A DNA stretch of 7,950 nt, taken from the NCBI GenBank assembly GCA_014381035.1, contig JACMIS010000619.1:1-7950 (forward strand), in the 5' to 3' direction. This document shows positions 1-6,653 of this stretch, one piece after another. Under the pieces are notes generated by a model that worked only from the letters and a program-made list of their open reading frames with translations, was not told where the DNA came from and did no database searches. The position numbers were made by a program, and so were the translations under genes. The stretch's first letter is position 1. Every line of letters begins with the position of its first letter. This DNA is from Armatimonadota bacterium (GTDB lineage: Bacteria; Armatimonadota; Armatimonadia; Armatimonadales; Armatimonadaceae).

Positions 1-247
1 CACTTCTCGCCTCATTATCACGCTCGTTCGGATCATAGATCGCGTCGTGATATAGTGCGGCAGCAACCAGTGGGACCGAGGGTGTCCCGCCCGAAAAATC
101 AAACGCTCTCTCGACCACGCTCCCCGTGTGTACCTCATTGTGGTAGGCGCGGAACGGCGTTTGCAACTGTTTGCGCAACCGCTCCATGATCGGTCGGGAG
201 TGTGGAGCGATGTATGCGAACGCCGTTTCGAGCGAGATTGCATCCAT
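1..247 (-). CDS. HD-superfamily hydrolase-like protein, N-terminal part (runs off the left edge)
   Basis: I translated this by hand on the minus strand. The ATG at 247-245 follows directly after the yqeY stop codon, and 82 codons stay open to the window edge. The stretch YHDAIYDPNERDNEARS (residues 66-82) carries the His-Asp pair (H67, D68) and the D-x-x-DNE-x-RS pattern of predicted metal-dependent HD phosphohydrolases. The upstream YHNEVH (residues 35-40) would supply the earlier metal-binding His of the fold. Such proteins are usually about 200 residues, so most of the C-terminal half is missing here. The substrate is not known for this family; metal-dependent phosphohydrolase chemistry is inferred from the HD motif only. 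There is no signal peptide, so it is probably cytoplasmic. It has no ribosome binding site outside the yqeY coding region, which suggests translational coupling to yqeY. The family call is fairly secure and the function is not. Confidence 0.8.
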   Translation of the reverse strand, partial: MDAISLETAFAYIAPHSRPIMERLRKQLQTPFRAYHNEVHTGSVVERAFDFSGGTPSVPLVAAALYHDAIYDPNERDNEARS

Positions 248-694
248 TTACGCGAGGAGTTTCTTGACCACGCCGGACAGAACCGATTTGTCTACTCCCG
301 CCAGACGATGAGAAACCTCCGCCATTACCTTGCCCATGTCGCGCATCGAAGTGGCGTTCATGTCGGCGATCACGGCTCGCACGACCGCATCAACCTCCTG
401 TTCGGAAGGGGCTTGCGGCAAGTATTCTCCAATCAGCGCGATCTCGTATCGGGTTTTCGTCGCGAGGTCTTCCCGATTACCGTCCTCTGCGGATTTCAGC
501 GTTTCATCGAGAGACTTTTTCTGCTTTTGAAGAACGGACGTGGCGTCCGTGTCAGGAAGATCAGTTCGGTCTCCTTTTTCTACCGCGACCGCTTTGAGTT
601 CGGAGAAAAGGAACGAAAGGGCGGCGCGACGCTCGCTGTCGCGTGCTTTCAACGCGGCGACCATATCTGCCTGTATTTGACTGTAAATGCTCAT
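248..694 (-). CDS. yqeY: GatB/YqeY domain-containing protein
   Basis: The protein is 148 residues from the ATG at 694, which matches the usual YqeY length of about 148-150. It begins MSIYSQIQADMVAALKARDS, the typical YqeY opening. It continues with the charged helical region (KQKKSLDETLKSAEDGNREDLA) and the helical tail domain, including the LIGEYLPQAPSEQEVDAVV and MGKVMAEV segments, ending VKKLLA. The tail domain resembles the C-terminal domain of the GatB subunit of Glu-tRNA(Gln) amidotransferase and is thought to contact tRNA. The role of stand-alone YqeY is poorly defined. The frame stays open to a TTG at 718, but the extra residues (MDWYTESI) are not YqeY-like and overlap a -10 element, so I prefer the ATG. 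It lies 66 bases downstream of the lactonase and touches the HD gene with no gap. A soluble, cytoplasmic product is expected. Confidence 0.93.
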   Translation of the reverse strand: MSIYSQIQADMVAALKARDSERRAALSFLFSELKAVAVEKGDRTDLPDTDATSVLQKQKKSLDETLKSAEDGNREDLATKTRYEIALIGEYLPQAPSEQEVDAVVRAVIADMNATSMRDMGKVMAEVSHRLAGVDKSVLSGVVKKLLA

Positions 695-703
695 GATGCT
701 TTC

Positions 704-732
704 AGTATACCAATCCAACCACTGTTTGCTAA
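704..732 (-). promoter_or_regulatory. Possible sigma-70-like promoter for yqeY
   Basis: Read on the minus strand, TTAGCA (727-732, four of six matches to TTGACA) is followed after 17 bases by TATACT (704-709, five of six matches to TATAAT). Transcription would start near 697, only a few bases before the yqeY ATG at 694, so the message would be almost leaderless. Only a weak GAAAG-type purine stretch precedes the ATG. The gene could instead be read through from the lactonase. Pattern match only. Confidence 0.4.
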
Positions 733-760
733 GGCAGGATTGGAACGGACGGTGACCGGA

Positions 761-1840
761 CTACGGGACCGGCAGGATGCAGACCGGGGCGGGGACGGCT
801 AATGTCGCGCCGGTTGGCTTCGGCACATTCCCGGCGGTGTCGGAGTGTCGAAACGCCAGTATATTGTCGCCGTCCTGGTTGGCGGCAAGCAGGAGCGGGG
901 TTTTCGGGATCAGGGAGAAGTTCCGTGGATTTTTTCCGCCCGTCGAAACGTGACCGGTAGCCGTGAGTTGACCCGTGCGCTCATCGACAGCGAACACGGC
1001 AACGCTGTCATGCCCCCGATTCGAGCCGTATAACGTTCTTCCGTTCGCCGAGAGGTGAATATCGGCGCAGGAGTTTTTGCGGCTCCCGGCGCGTCGTTCC
1101 GCCTCCACCTCTCCGGGTAGCGTCTCGACGGTTTGTTTCGCACTCAGCGCGCCGGTAGACGGATTGCGAGTAAACGCCGTGATTGTGCTGTTGAGTTCGT
1201 TGATCGCATAAGCAGTCGCCAGTTTCGGATGCACGGCGAAATGGCGCGGGCCGGCACCGGGCGGTAATACTGCCGCCGAAGCAAGTGTCAACTTACCCGA
1301 TTTGTCGTCGAGGCGATACACACAAACCCGATCCAAGCCCAGATCACATGCGTAAGCGAATTTGCCGTCGCTTGAAAAGGTCGCACTGTGCGCGTGCCCA
1401 CTCTTTTGATTCGGTCCCGGTGCACCGGCGTTCGTGACGATGTCCGTGGGCTTGCCGAGGGTGCCGTTCGCTCCGACCGGAACCACCGCATGAGTTCCAT
1501 CGCCGTAATTCGACGCGACAAGCCATTTGCCGTTGGGCGAGCAAGCCACATGGCAGGTATATGCTCCCTCTACCGGTTGTTCGCTGAGTTGCTTCAGGCT
1601 CGTTCCTTGAACCGCGAACGACGTCACAGCACCACCGCGTTTTCCGTCGGGACGTTCGCCGGTCTCACTGACCGCGAAGAGATACTTCGCGTCGGGCGAA
1701 AGGCATAAAAAGCTGGCGTTATTCGCCGGTGTATCACCGACTATCGTCATCACGCCCGTCGCGGACGCGACGCGCACGGCATAAATACCTTTACTGCCCC
1801 GCTGCGAGTAGGTGCCGACAAAAAATAAGTGGTCGCTCAT
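761..1840 (-). CDS. Lactonase family protein (seven-bladed beta-propeller, 6-phosphogluconolactonase type)
   Basis: This 359-residue protein has the repeated blade signatures of the lactonase / Pgl family: FFVGTYSQRGSKGIY at the start, CHVACSPNGKWLVASNYG (about 96-113), GHAHSATFSSDGKFAYACD (148-166), GAGPRHFAVHP (195-205) followed by YAINELNSTITAF (211-223), ADIHLSANGRTLYGSNRGHDS (259-279), and NPRNFSLIPKTPLLLAANQDGDNILAF (304-330). The ending PAPVCI is also typical. Length and motif order match full-length members. E. coli Pgl, of this fold, hydrolyses 6-phosphogluconolactone to 6-phosphogluconate in the oxidative pentose phosphate pathway. Other members act on different lactones or cyclise muconates, so the substrate here is inferred. 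There is no signal peptide, so it is cytoplasmic. The start is well supported: AGGAGA (1845-1850) sits a few bases before the ATG and a promoter lies upstream. It is the first gene of a probable minus-strand unit with yqeY and the HD gene. Confidence 0.9.
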   Translation of the reverse strand: MSDHLFFVGTYSQRGSKGIYAVRVASATGVMTIVGDTPANNASFLCLSPDAKYLFAVSETGERPDGKRGGAVTSFAVQGTSLKQLSEQPVEGAYTCHVACSPNGKWLVASNYGDGTHAVVPVGANGTLGKPTDIVTNAGAPGPNQKSGHAHSATFSSDGKFAYACDLGLDRVCVYRLDDKSGKLTLASAAVLPPGAGPRHFAVHPKLATAYAINELNSTITAFTRNPSTGALSAKQTVETLPGEVEAERRAGSRKNSCADIHLSANGRTLYGSNRGHDSVAVFAVDERTGQLTATGHVSTGGKNPRNFSLIPKTPLLLAANQDGDNILAFRHSDTAGNVPKPTGATLAVPAPVCILPVP

Positions 1841-1880
1841 AATATCTCCTGATACGCCGTCAACATTGGACGTAGTGAGG

Positions 1881-1910
1881 ATTGTAGACGGGTTTGCGTG
1901 TTCCCGTCAA
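1881..1910 (-). promoter_or_regulatory. Sigma-70-like promoter for the lactonase gene
   Basis: On the minus strand, TTGACG (1905-1910) and TACAAT (1881-1886) each match the consensus at five of six positions, with an 18-base spacer. The start site would be near 1874, leaving a leader of about 34 bases that contains an AGGAGA ribosome binding site before the ATG at 1840. This is the best promoter-like match in the window. Confidence 0.6.
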
Positions 1911-2040
1911 CCGCAGATGTGTTCGCGCAGGTCAATTATTTCTGTATGGGAAAGTAATCGTAACAACGGTGCGAAAATCATGAGAATCCCCGTATAGTAC
2001 TATGTGTCCGTTTCTCTGAATTGGTCGGTGCGTGCGAGGG

Positions 2041-2046
2041 AAGGAA
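2041..2046 (+). promoter_or_regulatory. Ribosome binding site that decides the start of the 138-residue protein
   Basis: AAGGAA lies within a purine-rich run (GAGGGAAGGAAAG, 2036-2048) and sits seven bases before the ATG at 2054. It favours that ATG over the in-frame TTG at 2021, which would put this motif inside the coding region. Confidence 0.6.
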
Positions 2047-2053
2047 AGTACCA

Positions 2054-2470
2054 ATGACCTGGGCACTGTGTTGCTCCTGCGGCGAAATAAAGTTTGGTGC
2101 CATTGTTCCGTGTCCGCAATGCGGTGTCGACTCGACAGGCAACATGGATATGGACATCAGTTTCAGCGACCATTATCTGGCACACCCTACGCTGGAGCAG
2201 TTGGGGGCGGTCGTGAAAACCATTAATATGGCGACCGAAGATAAAGCACTACGCTTTTACAGTTTCGTCTACTACGTTTCAGAGAACCATCCGTCCATAC
2301 TGCAGTACACTCCCCCTGAAACGGAAGGCGGGAAAATTCGACTCCTGCTATCGAAATTAGAGTTGCCGCCAGTGGAAATCATCGGCGGACGGCGGACCAA
2401 AACACCAACCGACGAGACTGGCGACGTTAATAGAAAAGAATGGTGGCAGTTCTGGAAGCGCGGACCATGA
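2054..2470 (+). CDS. Protein of unknown function with a four-Cys zinc-ribbon-like N-terminus
   Basis: I do not recognise this 138-residue protein as a named family. The N-terminus (MTWALCCSCGEIKFGAIVPC and onward) holds two CxxC pairs, C6/C9 and C20/C23, ten residues apart, with an extra Cys at 7. This is the spacing of a small zinc ribbon, which would bind one Zn. The middle (residues about 35-110) is acidic to neutral with probable helices (HPTLEQLGAVVKTINMA; KIRLLLSKLELP) and an aromatic stretch FYSFVYYVSENHP. A polar linker (residues 112-127) leads to KEWWQFWKRGP at the C-terminus, a Trp-rich basic tail that could lie on a membrane surface or act as a docking peptide. There is no signal peptide or full transmembrane helix. 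It is divergent from the lactonase and 188 bases upstream of xfp, so operon membership is uncertain. The open frame, ribosome binding site and Cys pattern make it a real gene, but no function can be assigned. Confidence 0.82.
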   Translation: MTWALCCSCGEIKFGAIVPCPQCGVDSTGNMDMDISFSDHYLAHPTLEQLGAVVKTINMATEDKALRFYSFVYYVSENHPSILQYTPPETEGGKIRLLLSKLELPPVEIIGGRRTKTPTDETGDVNRKEWWQFWKRGP

Positions 2471-2641
2471 GTGTGGCAATATTTTCTGCAATCTGTGGCA
2501 CGCCCTGTGATTCGTCGCAGATCGATTGCGGGTAGGATAATATCGCGTTACTTAAACTGGCAGTCGCACTGCCTAATACCACTGCCGTTGCGCAAGGACC
2601 GGCTTTATCGCTTCTGCATCTAACGCGCAAACTCATCCAAC

Positions 2642-2647
2642 AAGGAG
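2642..2647 (+). promoter_or_regulatory. Ribosome binding site of xfp
   Basis: AAGGAG is an exact Shine-Dalgarno core, placed 11 bases before the ATG at 2659. That is at the long end of normal spacing, and the gap is A-rich (cgcaaaaa). It supports the ATG at 2659 as the xfp start. Confidence 0.7.
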
Positions 2648-2658
2648 TTTCGCAAAAA

Positions 2659-5088
2659 ATGAATGCACTTTCCTCAACGCCCGATTCCCAAATCCGAATC
2701 AGTGACGATCATCAAGTATCGCCCGAGACTCAACACCCGTTCAACGCCGATGAGCTACAAACGATGGACGCGTATTGGCGTGCGGCGAACTATCTGTCTG
2801 TCGGCCAGATCTATCTGCTCGACAATCCTCTGCTCCGAGACCCACTGATCCGCGAACACATCAAGACGCGATTGCTGGGGCACTGGGGAACCACCCCGGG
2901 ACTGAATTTTCTTTACGTGCATATGAACCGCGTCATCAAAGCGCATGATTTGAACGCGATCTACGTCTGTGGTCCCGGTCACGGCGGACCAGGAATGGTT
3001 GCCAATACCTACCTGGAAGGCACGTATAGCGAGGTTTACCCCAATATCGGACAGGATGAGGCGGGGATGAAGCACTTGTTCAAACAGTTTTCGTTTCCAG
3101 GCGGCATTCCCAGTCATGCAGCGCCGGATACCCCCGGCTCGATCCATGAAGGCGGTGAATTGGGTTATGCGTTATCGCACGCCTACGGCGCGGCTTTCGA
3201 CAATCCGGGCTTGGTTGTCTGCTGCGTCATCGGAGACGGCGAGGCGGAGACGGGACCATTAGCGGCGAGTTGGCACTCGAACAAGTTCCTGAACCCTGTC
3301 ACGGACGGTGCGGTTCTGCCGGTCCTTCACCTGAACGGCTACAAGATCGCCAATCCCACCGTGCTGGCTCGCATCCCGAAGGAGGAACTGAAAAGTCTAT
3401 TCATCGGCTACGGCTACAAGCCCTATTTCGTGGAGGGAGACGACCCGGACACGATGCACCGGCTCATGGCAACCACGCTGGATACGGTCGTGGCGGAAAT
3501 TCAGGACATCCAGCGCAACGCCCGCGAGAATGGTGTCACGGACCGCCCGCGCTGGCCCATGATCATCATGAGGACGCCGAAAGGTTGGACGGGACCGAAA
3601 TCGATAGACGGCAGGAAAACCGAGGGTTCCTGGCGCTCTCATCAGGTACCTATTGCCGACATGAAGACTCCGGAGCACGTCGCGTTGTTGGAAGAGTGGA
3701 TGCGGAGCTATCGACCGGAGGAACTGTTTGATGGCGACGGGAAACTCCGCCCCGAACTGGCGGAACTTGCCCCGCGCGGGGAGCGACGCATGGGTGCCAA
3801 CCCCCATGCAAACGGTGGCATACTTCTCAAAGACTTAAAACTCCCTGACTTCCGTAACTATGCCGTTGCTGTTGAAAATCCCGGCACAACAACGGCGGAA
3901 GCGACGAGCGTTCTGGGGGGATTTCTGCGTGATGTCATGGCACGGAGTGAGGACACTCGAAACTTCCGTGTCCTGTCTCCGGACGAAAACAATTCCAACC
4001 GTCTGGGAGCCGTCCTGGAAGTGACGGGGCGCACATGGAATGCGGAGACTGAGCCAGACGACGAAGAGAAACTATCCCCCGACGGGCGCGTGATGGAGAT
4101 CTTAAGCGAGCACACTTGCCAGGGCTGGCTCGAAGGCTATCTGCTCACCGGGCGTCATGGGTTCTTCTCCTGCTACGAGGCGTTCATCCACATCGTGGAT
4201 TCGATGTTCAATCAGCATGCCAAGTGGCTGGACGCGTGTCAGCACATTCCCTGGCGACGCCCTGTCGCTTCGCTCAACTATCTGCTCACGTCGCATGTCT
4301 GGCGGCAGGATCACAACGGCTTTTCACACCAGGACCCCGGCTTTCTCGACCACGTGGTGAACAAAAAGGCGGAGATCGTGCGTGTCTATCTCCCCCCCGA
4401 CGCCAACTGTCTCCTTTCGGTCGCCGACCACTGTCTTCGCAGCCGGGATTATGTCAATGTGATTGTCGCCGGTAAGCAACCCGCGCTCCAGTATCTCACG
4501 ATGGAAGAGGCGGTCCGGCACTGTACGTTGGGTGTTGGCATCTGGGAGTGGGCGAGTAGCGACGAGGGTGGCGAGCCCGACGTCGTGATGGCTTGCGCGG
4601 GAGACGTCCCCACACTCGAAACACTCGCGGCAGTGGACCTGCTTCGCCAGAACTTTCCCGATCTCAAAGTACGCGTCATCAACGTCGTCGACTTGATGGC
4701 ATTGCAACCACAGTCCGAACACCCGCATGGTCTCCGCGACGCGGATTTTGATGACTTATTCACGACTGACAAACCCGTCATCTTCGCGTTCCATGGCTAC
4801 CCGATGTTGATCCACCGTCTGTGCTACCGGCGCACCGGGCACAAAAATCTGCATGTGCGGGGTTACAAGGAGGAAGGCACGACAACGACGCCGTTCGACA
4901 TGACGGTCATCAATGATATGGACCGCTTCCATCTGGTGCGGGATGTTATCGAACGTGTTCCCCGTCTTCGCACCAATGCGGCGATGGTTAAGCAGCTGAT
5001 GGTAAAGAAGCGGCTGGAACACAAGGGATATATTCACGAGCACGGCGAGGACATGCCCGAAATCCGCGACTGGAAGTGGTCCTACTGA
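2659..5088 (+). CDS. xfp: Xylulose-5-phosphate / fructose-6-phosphate phosphoketolase
   Basis: This 809-residue protein is a full-length phosphoketolase (family members are usually about 790-825). It is a thiamine-diphosphate enzyme that splits xylulose-5-phosphate (EC 4.1.2.9), and in many members also fructose-6-phosphate (EC 4.1.2.22), with phosphate to give acetyl phosphate plus an aldose phosphate. Visible signatures are LGHWGTTPG (73-81, H75), GPGHGGPG (105-112, H108), [19 protein letters not shown] (151-169), the ThDP/Mg motif GDGEAETG (192-199) with its partner Asn in [19 protein letters not shown] (H328), [18 protein letters not shown] (492-509, with the Glu that activates ThDP nearby), and [18 protein letters not shown] (544-561). 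The order is N-terminal ThDP-binding domain, middle pyrimidine-binding domain and C-terminal domain (from about 600). It is cytoplasmic. The stop codon overlaps the ackA start, so acetyl phosphate is probably passed to acetate kinase. Which sugar phosphate is preferred cannot be read from the sequence. Confidence 0.97.
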   Translation: MNALSSTPDSQIRISDDHQVSPETQHPFNADELQTMDAYWRAANYLSVGQIYLLDNPLLRDPLIREHIKTRLLGHWGTTPGLNFLYVHMNRVIKAHDLNAIYVCGPGHGGPGMVANTYLEGTYSEVYPNIGQDEAGMKHLFKQFSFPGGIPSHAAPDTPGSIHEGGELGYALSHAYGAAFDNPGLVVCCVIGDGEAETGPLAASWHSNKFLNPVTDGAVLPVLHLNGYKIANPTVLARIPKEELKSLFIGYGYKPYFVEGDDPDTMHRLMATTLDTVVAEIQDIQRNARENGVTDRPRWPMIIMRTPKGWTGPKSIDGRKTEGSWRSHQVPIADMKTPEHVALLEEWMRSYRPEELFDGDGKLRPELAELAPRGERRMGANPHANGGILLKDLKLPDFRNYAVAVENPGTTTAEATSVLGGFLRDVMARSEDTRNFRVLSPDENNSNRLGAVLEVTGRTWNAETEPDDEEKLSPDGRVMEILSEHTCQGWLEGYLLTGRHGFFSCYEAFIHIVDSMFNQHAKWLDACQHIPWRRPVASLNYLLTSHVWRQDHNGFSHQDPGFLDHVVNKKAEIVRVYLPPDANCLLSVADHCLRSRDYVNVIVAGKQPALQYLTMEEAVRHCTLGVGIWEWASSDEGGEPDVVMACAGDVPTLETLAAVDLLRQNFPDLKVRVINVVDLMALQPQSEHPHGLRDADFDDLFTTDKPVIFAFHGYPMLIHRLCYRRTGHKNLHVRGYKEEGTTTTPFDMTVINDMDRFHLVRDVIERVPRLRTNAAMVKQLMVKKRLEHKGYIHEHGEDMPEIRDWKWSY

Positions 5089-6374
5089 TGGTGGTTCCTA
5101 CGCCAAAACCGCCAGCGAGTATTCTGGTGATGAACGCCGGTTCCAGCAGCCAGAAGTGTTGCCTTTATCGCATCGAAGGCGGAATGCCGCCCGATGACCC
5201 GCTCGCTCCACTCTGGGAGGGAAAGATCGAGTGGAGTGCGCCGGGTGGGGCAACGTTGAGCGTGACAAAAAGTGGGGCATCGGGCAAAACGACAACTCAA
5301 GAAACCCTGGCTGATGGGATCTCGCGGCAAGAGGGCGTTTTGTGTGTTCTGGAAACCCTATGGACCGGTGAGACGACAGTTCTGGGCGGTCCGGATGAGA
5401 TAACCGCCGTCGGTCACCGGATCGTTCATGGGGGACCCGACCTCCGCGAGCCGACGCGAATGACGTCGGCAGTGAAAGAGATTATCCAATCCTTCGCGCC
5501 ACTCGCCCCCGAACATAACCCTGCCGCACTAGAGGGGATCGAGACTATCGAACAACTGCTTGGTCCGACGGCATTCCAGATGGCGATTTTTGACACGGCG
5601 TTTCATCGAACCATTCCCGACCCGGCAGCTGTCTATCCGGGACCGTATTCCTGGGTGGAGCAGGGGATCCGTCGGTACGGTTTTCATGGCATAAATCACG
5701 CTTGGTGCGCGGAACGCGCCGTGCGAATGCTGCCGGACCACGACCCCGCGACGGTCCGTTTGATCTGCTGTCATCTGGGCAATGGTTGCTCTCTCGCGGC
5801 GGTGCGCGGCGGACGATGCGTTGACACGACGATGGGATTCACCCCGTTGGAAGGATTGATGATGGGGAGCCGTTCGGGGACGATTGACCCGGGCATCCTG
5901 CTATACTTGCTCGGTCAGTCCGGCGGACCGACTACCATCGATCTCGGACGTATCCTCAACAAGGAATCGGGACTCAAAGGGCTATCCGGCATTTCGGGGG
6001 ATCTACGCCCGATTACCACTGCTATAGAAGCGGGGGATGTTCGTGCCCGGCTCGCGTTGGATGTGTATGTCCACCGACTAAGAGGTTATATAGGTGCCAT
6101 GACTGCTAGCCTGGGCGGTCTGGATGCCCTCATCTTCACCGCTGGTGTAGGAGAAAACAGCACACTCGTCCGGTCCGAAGCCTGCGCACCGTTCGCCTTT
6201 CTCGGACTTTTACTGGATGAGGAAAAGAATCGAGGTACACCGGAGAGCAATCCGGAGATGGAACGCGACCTGTCACGAGCGGATTCCCGCGTCCGTGTTC
6301 TGGTAATCCCTGCGCGCGAAGATTGGGCAGTCGCACGGGAATGTTGGAAACTGTTGCCCACACGTGGCGAATAA
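5088..6374 (+). CDS. ackA: Acetate kinase
   Basis: This 428-residue protein is a member of the ASKHA (actin-like) acetokinase family. It interconverts acetyl phosphate plus ADP with acetate plus ATP (EC 2.7.2.1). Motifs in order are ILVMNAGSSS (12-21, N16), GHRIVHGGP (109-117, R111), PEHNP (H143), FDTAFH (168-173, D169), RYGFHGINH (H200), CHLGNG (228-233, H229), MGFTPLEGLMMGSRSGTIDPG (249-269, R262), FTAGVGENS (350-358), and IPARED (407-412, E411). These line up with N7, R91, H123, D148, H180, H208, R241 and E384 of the Methanosarcina thermophila enzyme, so the active site is complete. It is somewhat longer than the usual 400 residues because of a Pro-rich start and an extended region at about 35-100. 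An in-frame GTG at 5076 exists, but the ATG overlapping the xfp stop (TGATG) is preferred, implying translational coupling. It completes the phosphoketolase route with ATP formation. No pta gene is adjacent. Confidence 0.96.
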   Translation: MVVPTPKPPASILVMNAGSSSQKCCLYRIEGGMPPDDPLAPLWEGKIEWSAPGGATLSVTKSGASGKTTTQETLADGISRQEGVLCVLETLWTGETTVLGGPDEITAVGHRIVHGGPDLREPTRMTSAVKEIIQSFAPLAPEHNPAALEGIETIEQLLGPTAFQMAIFDTAFHRTIPDPAAVYPGPYSWVEQGIRRYGFHGINHAWCAERAVRMLPDHDPATVRLICCHLGNGCSLAAVRGGRCVDTTMGFTPLEGLMMGSRSGTIDPGILLYLLGQSGGPTTIDLGRILNKESGLKGLSGISGDLRPITTAIEAGDVRARLALDVYVHRLRGYIGAMTASLGGLDALIFTAGVGENSTLVRSEACAPFAFLGLLLDEEKNRGTPESNPEMERDLSRADSRVRVLVIPAREDWAVARECWKLLPTRGE

Positions 6375-6480
6375 GACCCTGAAATTCCCTCGAACACTTT
6401 CCGCGCGGCACCGGAGGCACAAGTCATGACAAGGAAATACGAATTCCATGCAAATCAATAGTTATGTTTGGTCACGCATT

Positions 6481-6500
6481 CGCTCCTGAGAGCGTTTATC
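6481..6500 (+). terminator. Weak candidate terminator hairpin after ackA
   Basis: CGCTC (6481-6485) and GAGCG (6490-6494) form a perfect five-base-pair GC-rich stem around the loop CTGA, followed by TTTATCCGTTTG. The stem is short, the T-tract is interrupted, and it lies 106 bases past the ackA stop. It may end the xfp-ackA transcript weakly, or it may be chance. Confidence 0.25.
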
Positions 6501-6653
6501 CGTTTGTCGCTTGACGGCGATGGTCCTAGCTGAGAAGAAACCAGAACGAACCATCTCTGGGAGTGATCACGATGGATGTTGAGAATAAAAGCGGATGAGG
6601 GACGAAAAGCGACAACTGCCGAATCCTCCCGGTCCGGAAGCGAGGCGCAGGGA

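Noticed and set aside
128..802. Open frame of 224 codons on the plus strand.
   Set aside because: It is antisense to yqeY and the ends of its neighbours, which have clear family motifs. Its residue make-up is Arg/Phe-heavy with no recognisable domain.
1993..2003. TATAGT / TACTAT as a -10 element for the 138-residue protein.
   Set aside because: No acceptable -35 element lies 16-18 bases upstream, so it is not listed as a promoter, though a regulator-dependent promoter here is possible.
3270..3731. Open frame of 153 codons inside xfp on the plus strand.
   Set aside because: It lies wholly within the phosphoketolase gene in another frame and has the His/Arg/Pro/Gly-rich make-up of an out-of-frame reading.
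6563..6570. Perfect palindrome GTGATCAC before the secreted-protein gene.
   Set aside because: An eight-base palindrome is common by chance and there is no second copy or promoter nearby to give it meaning.
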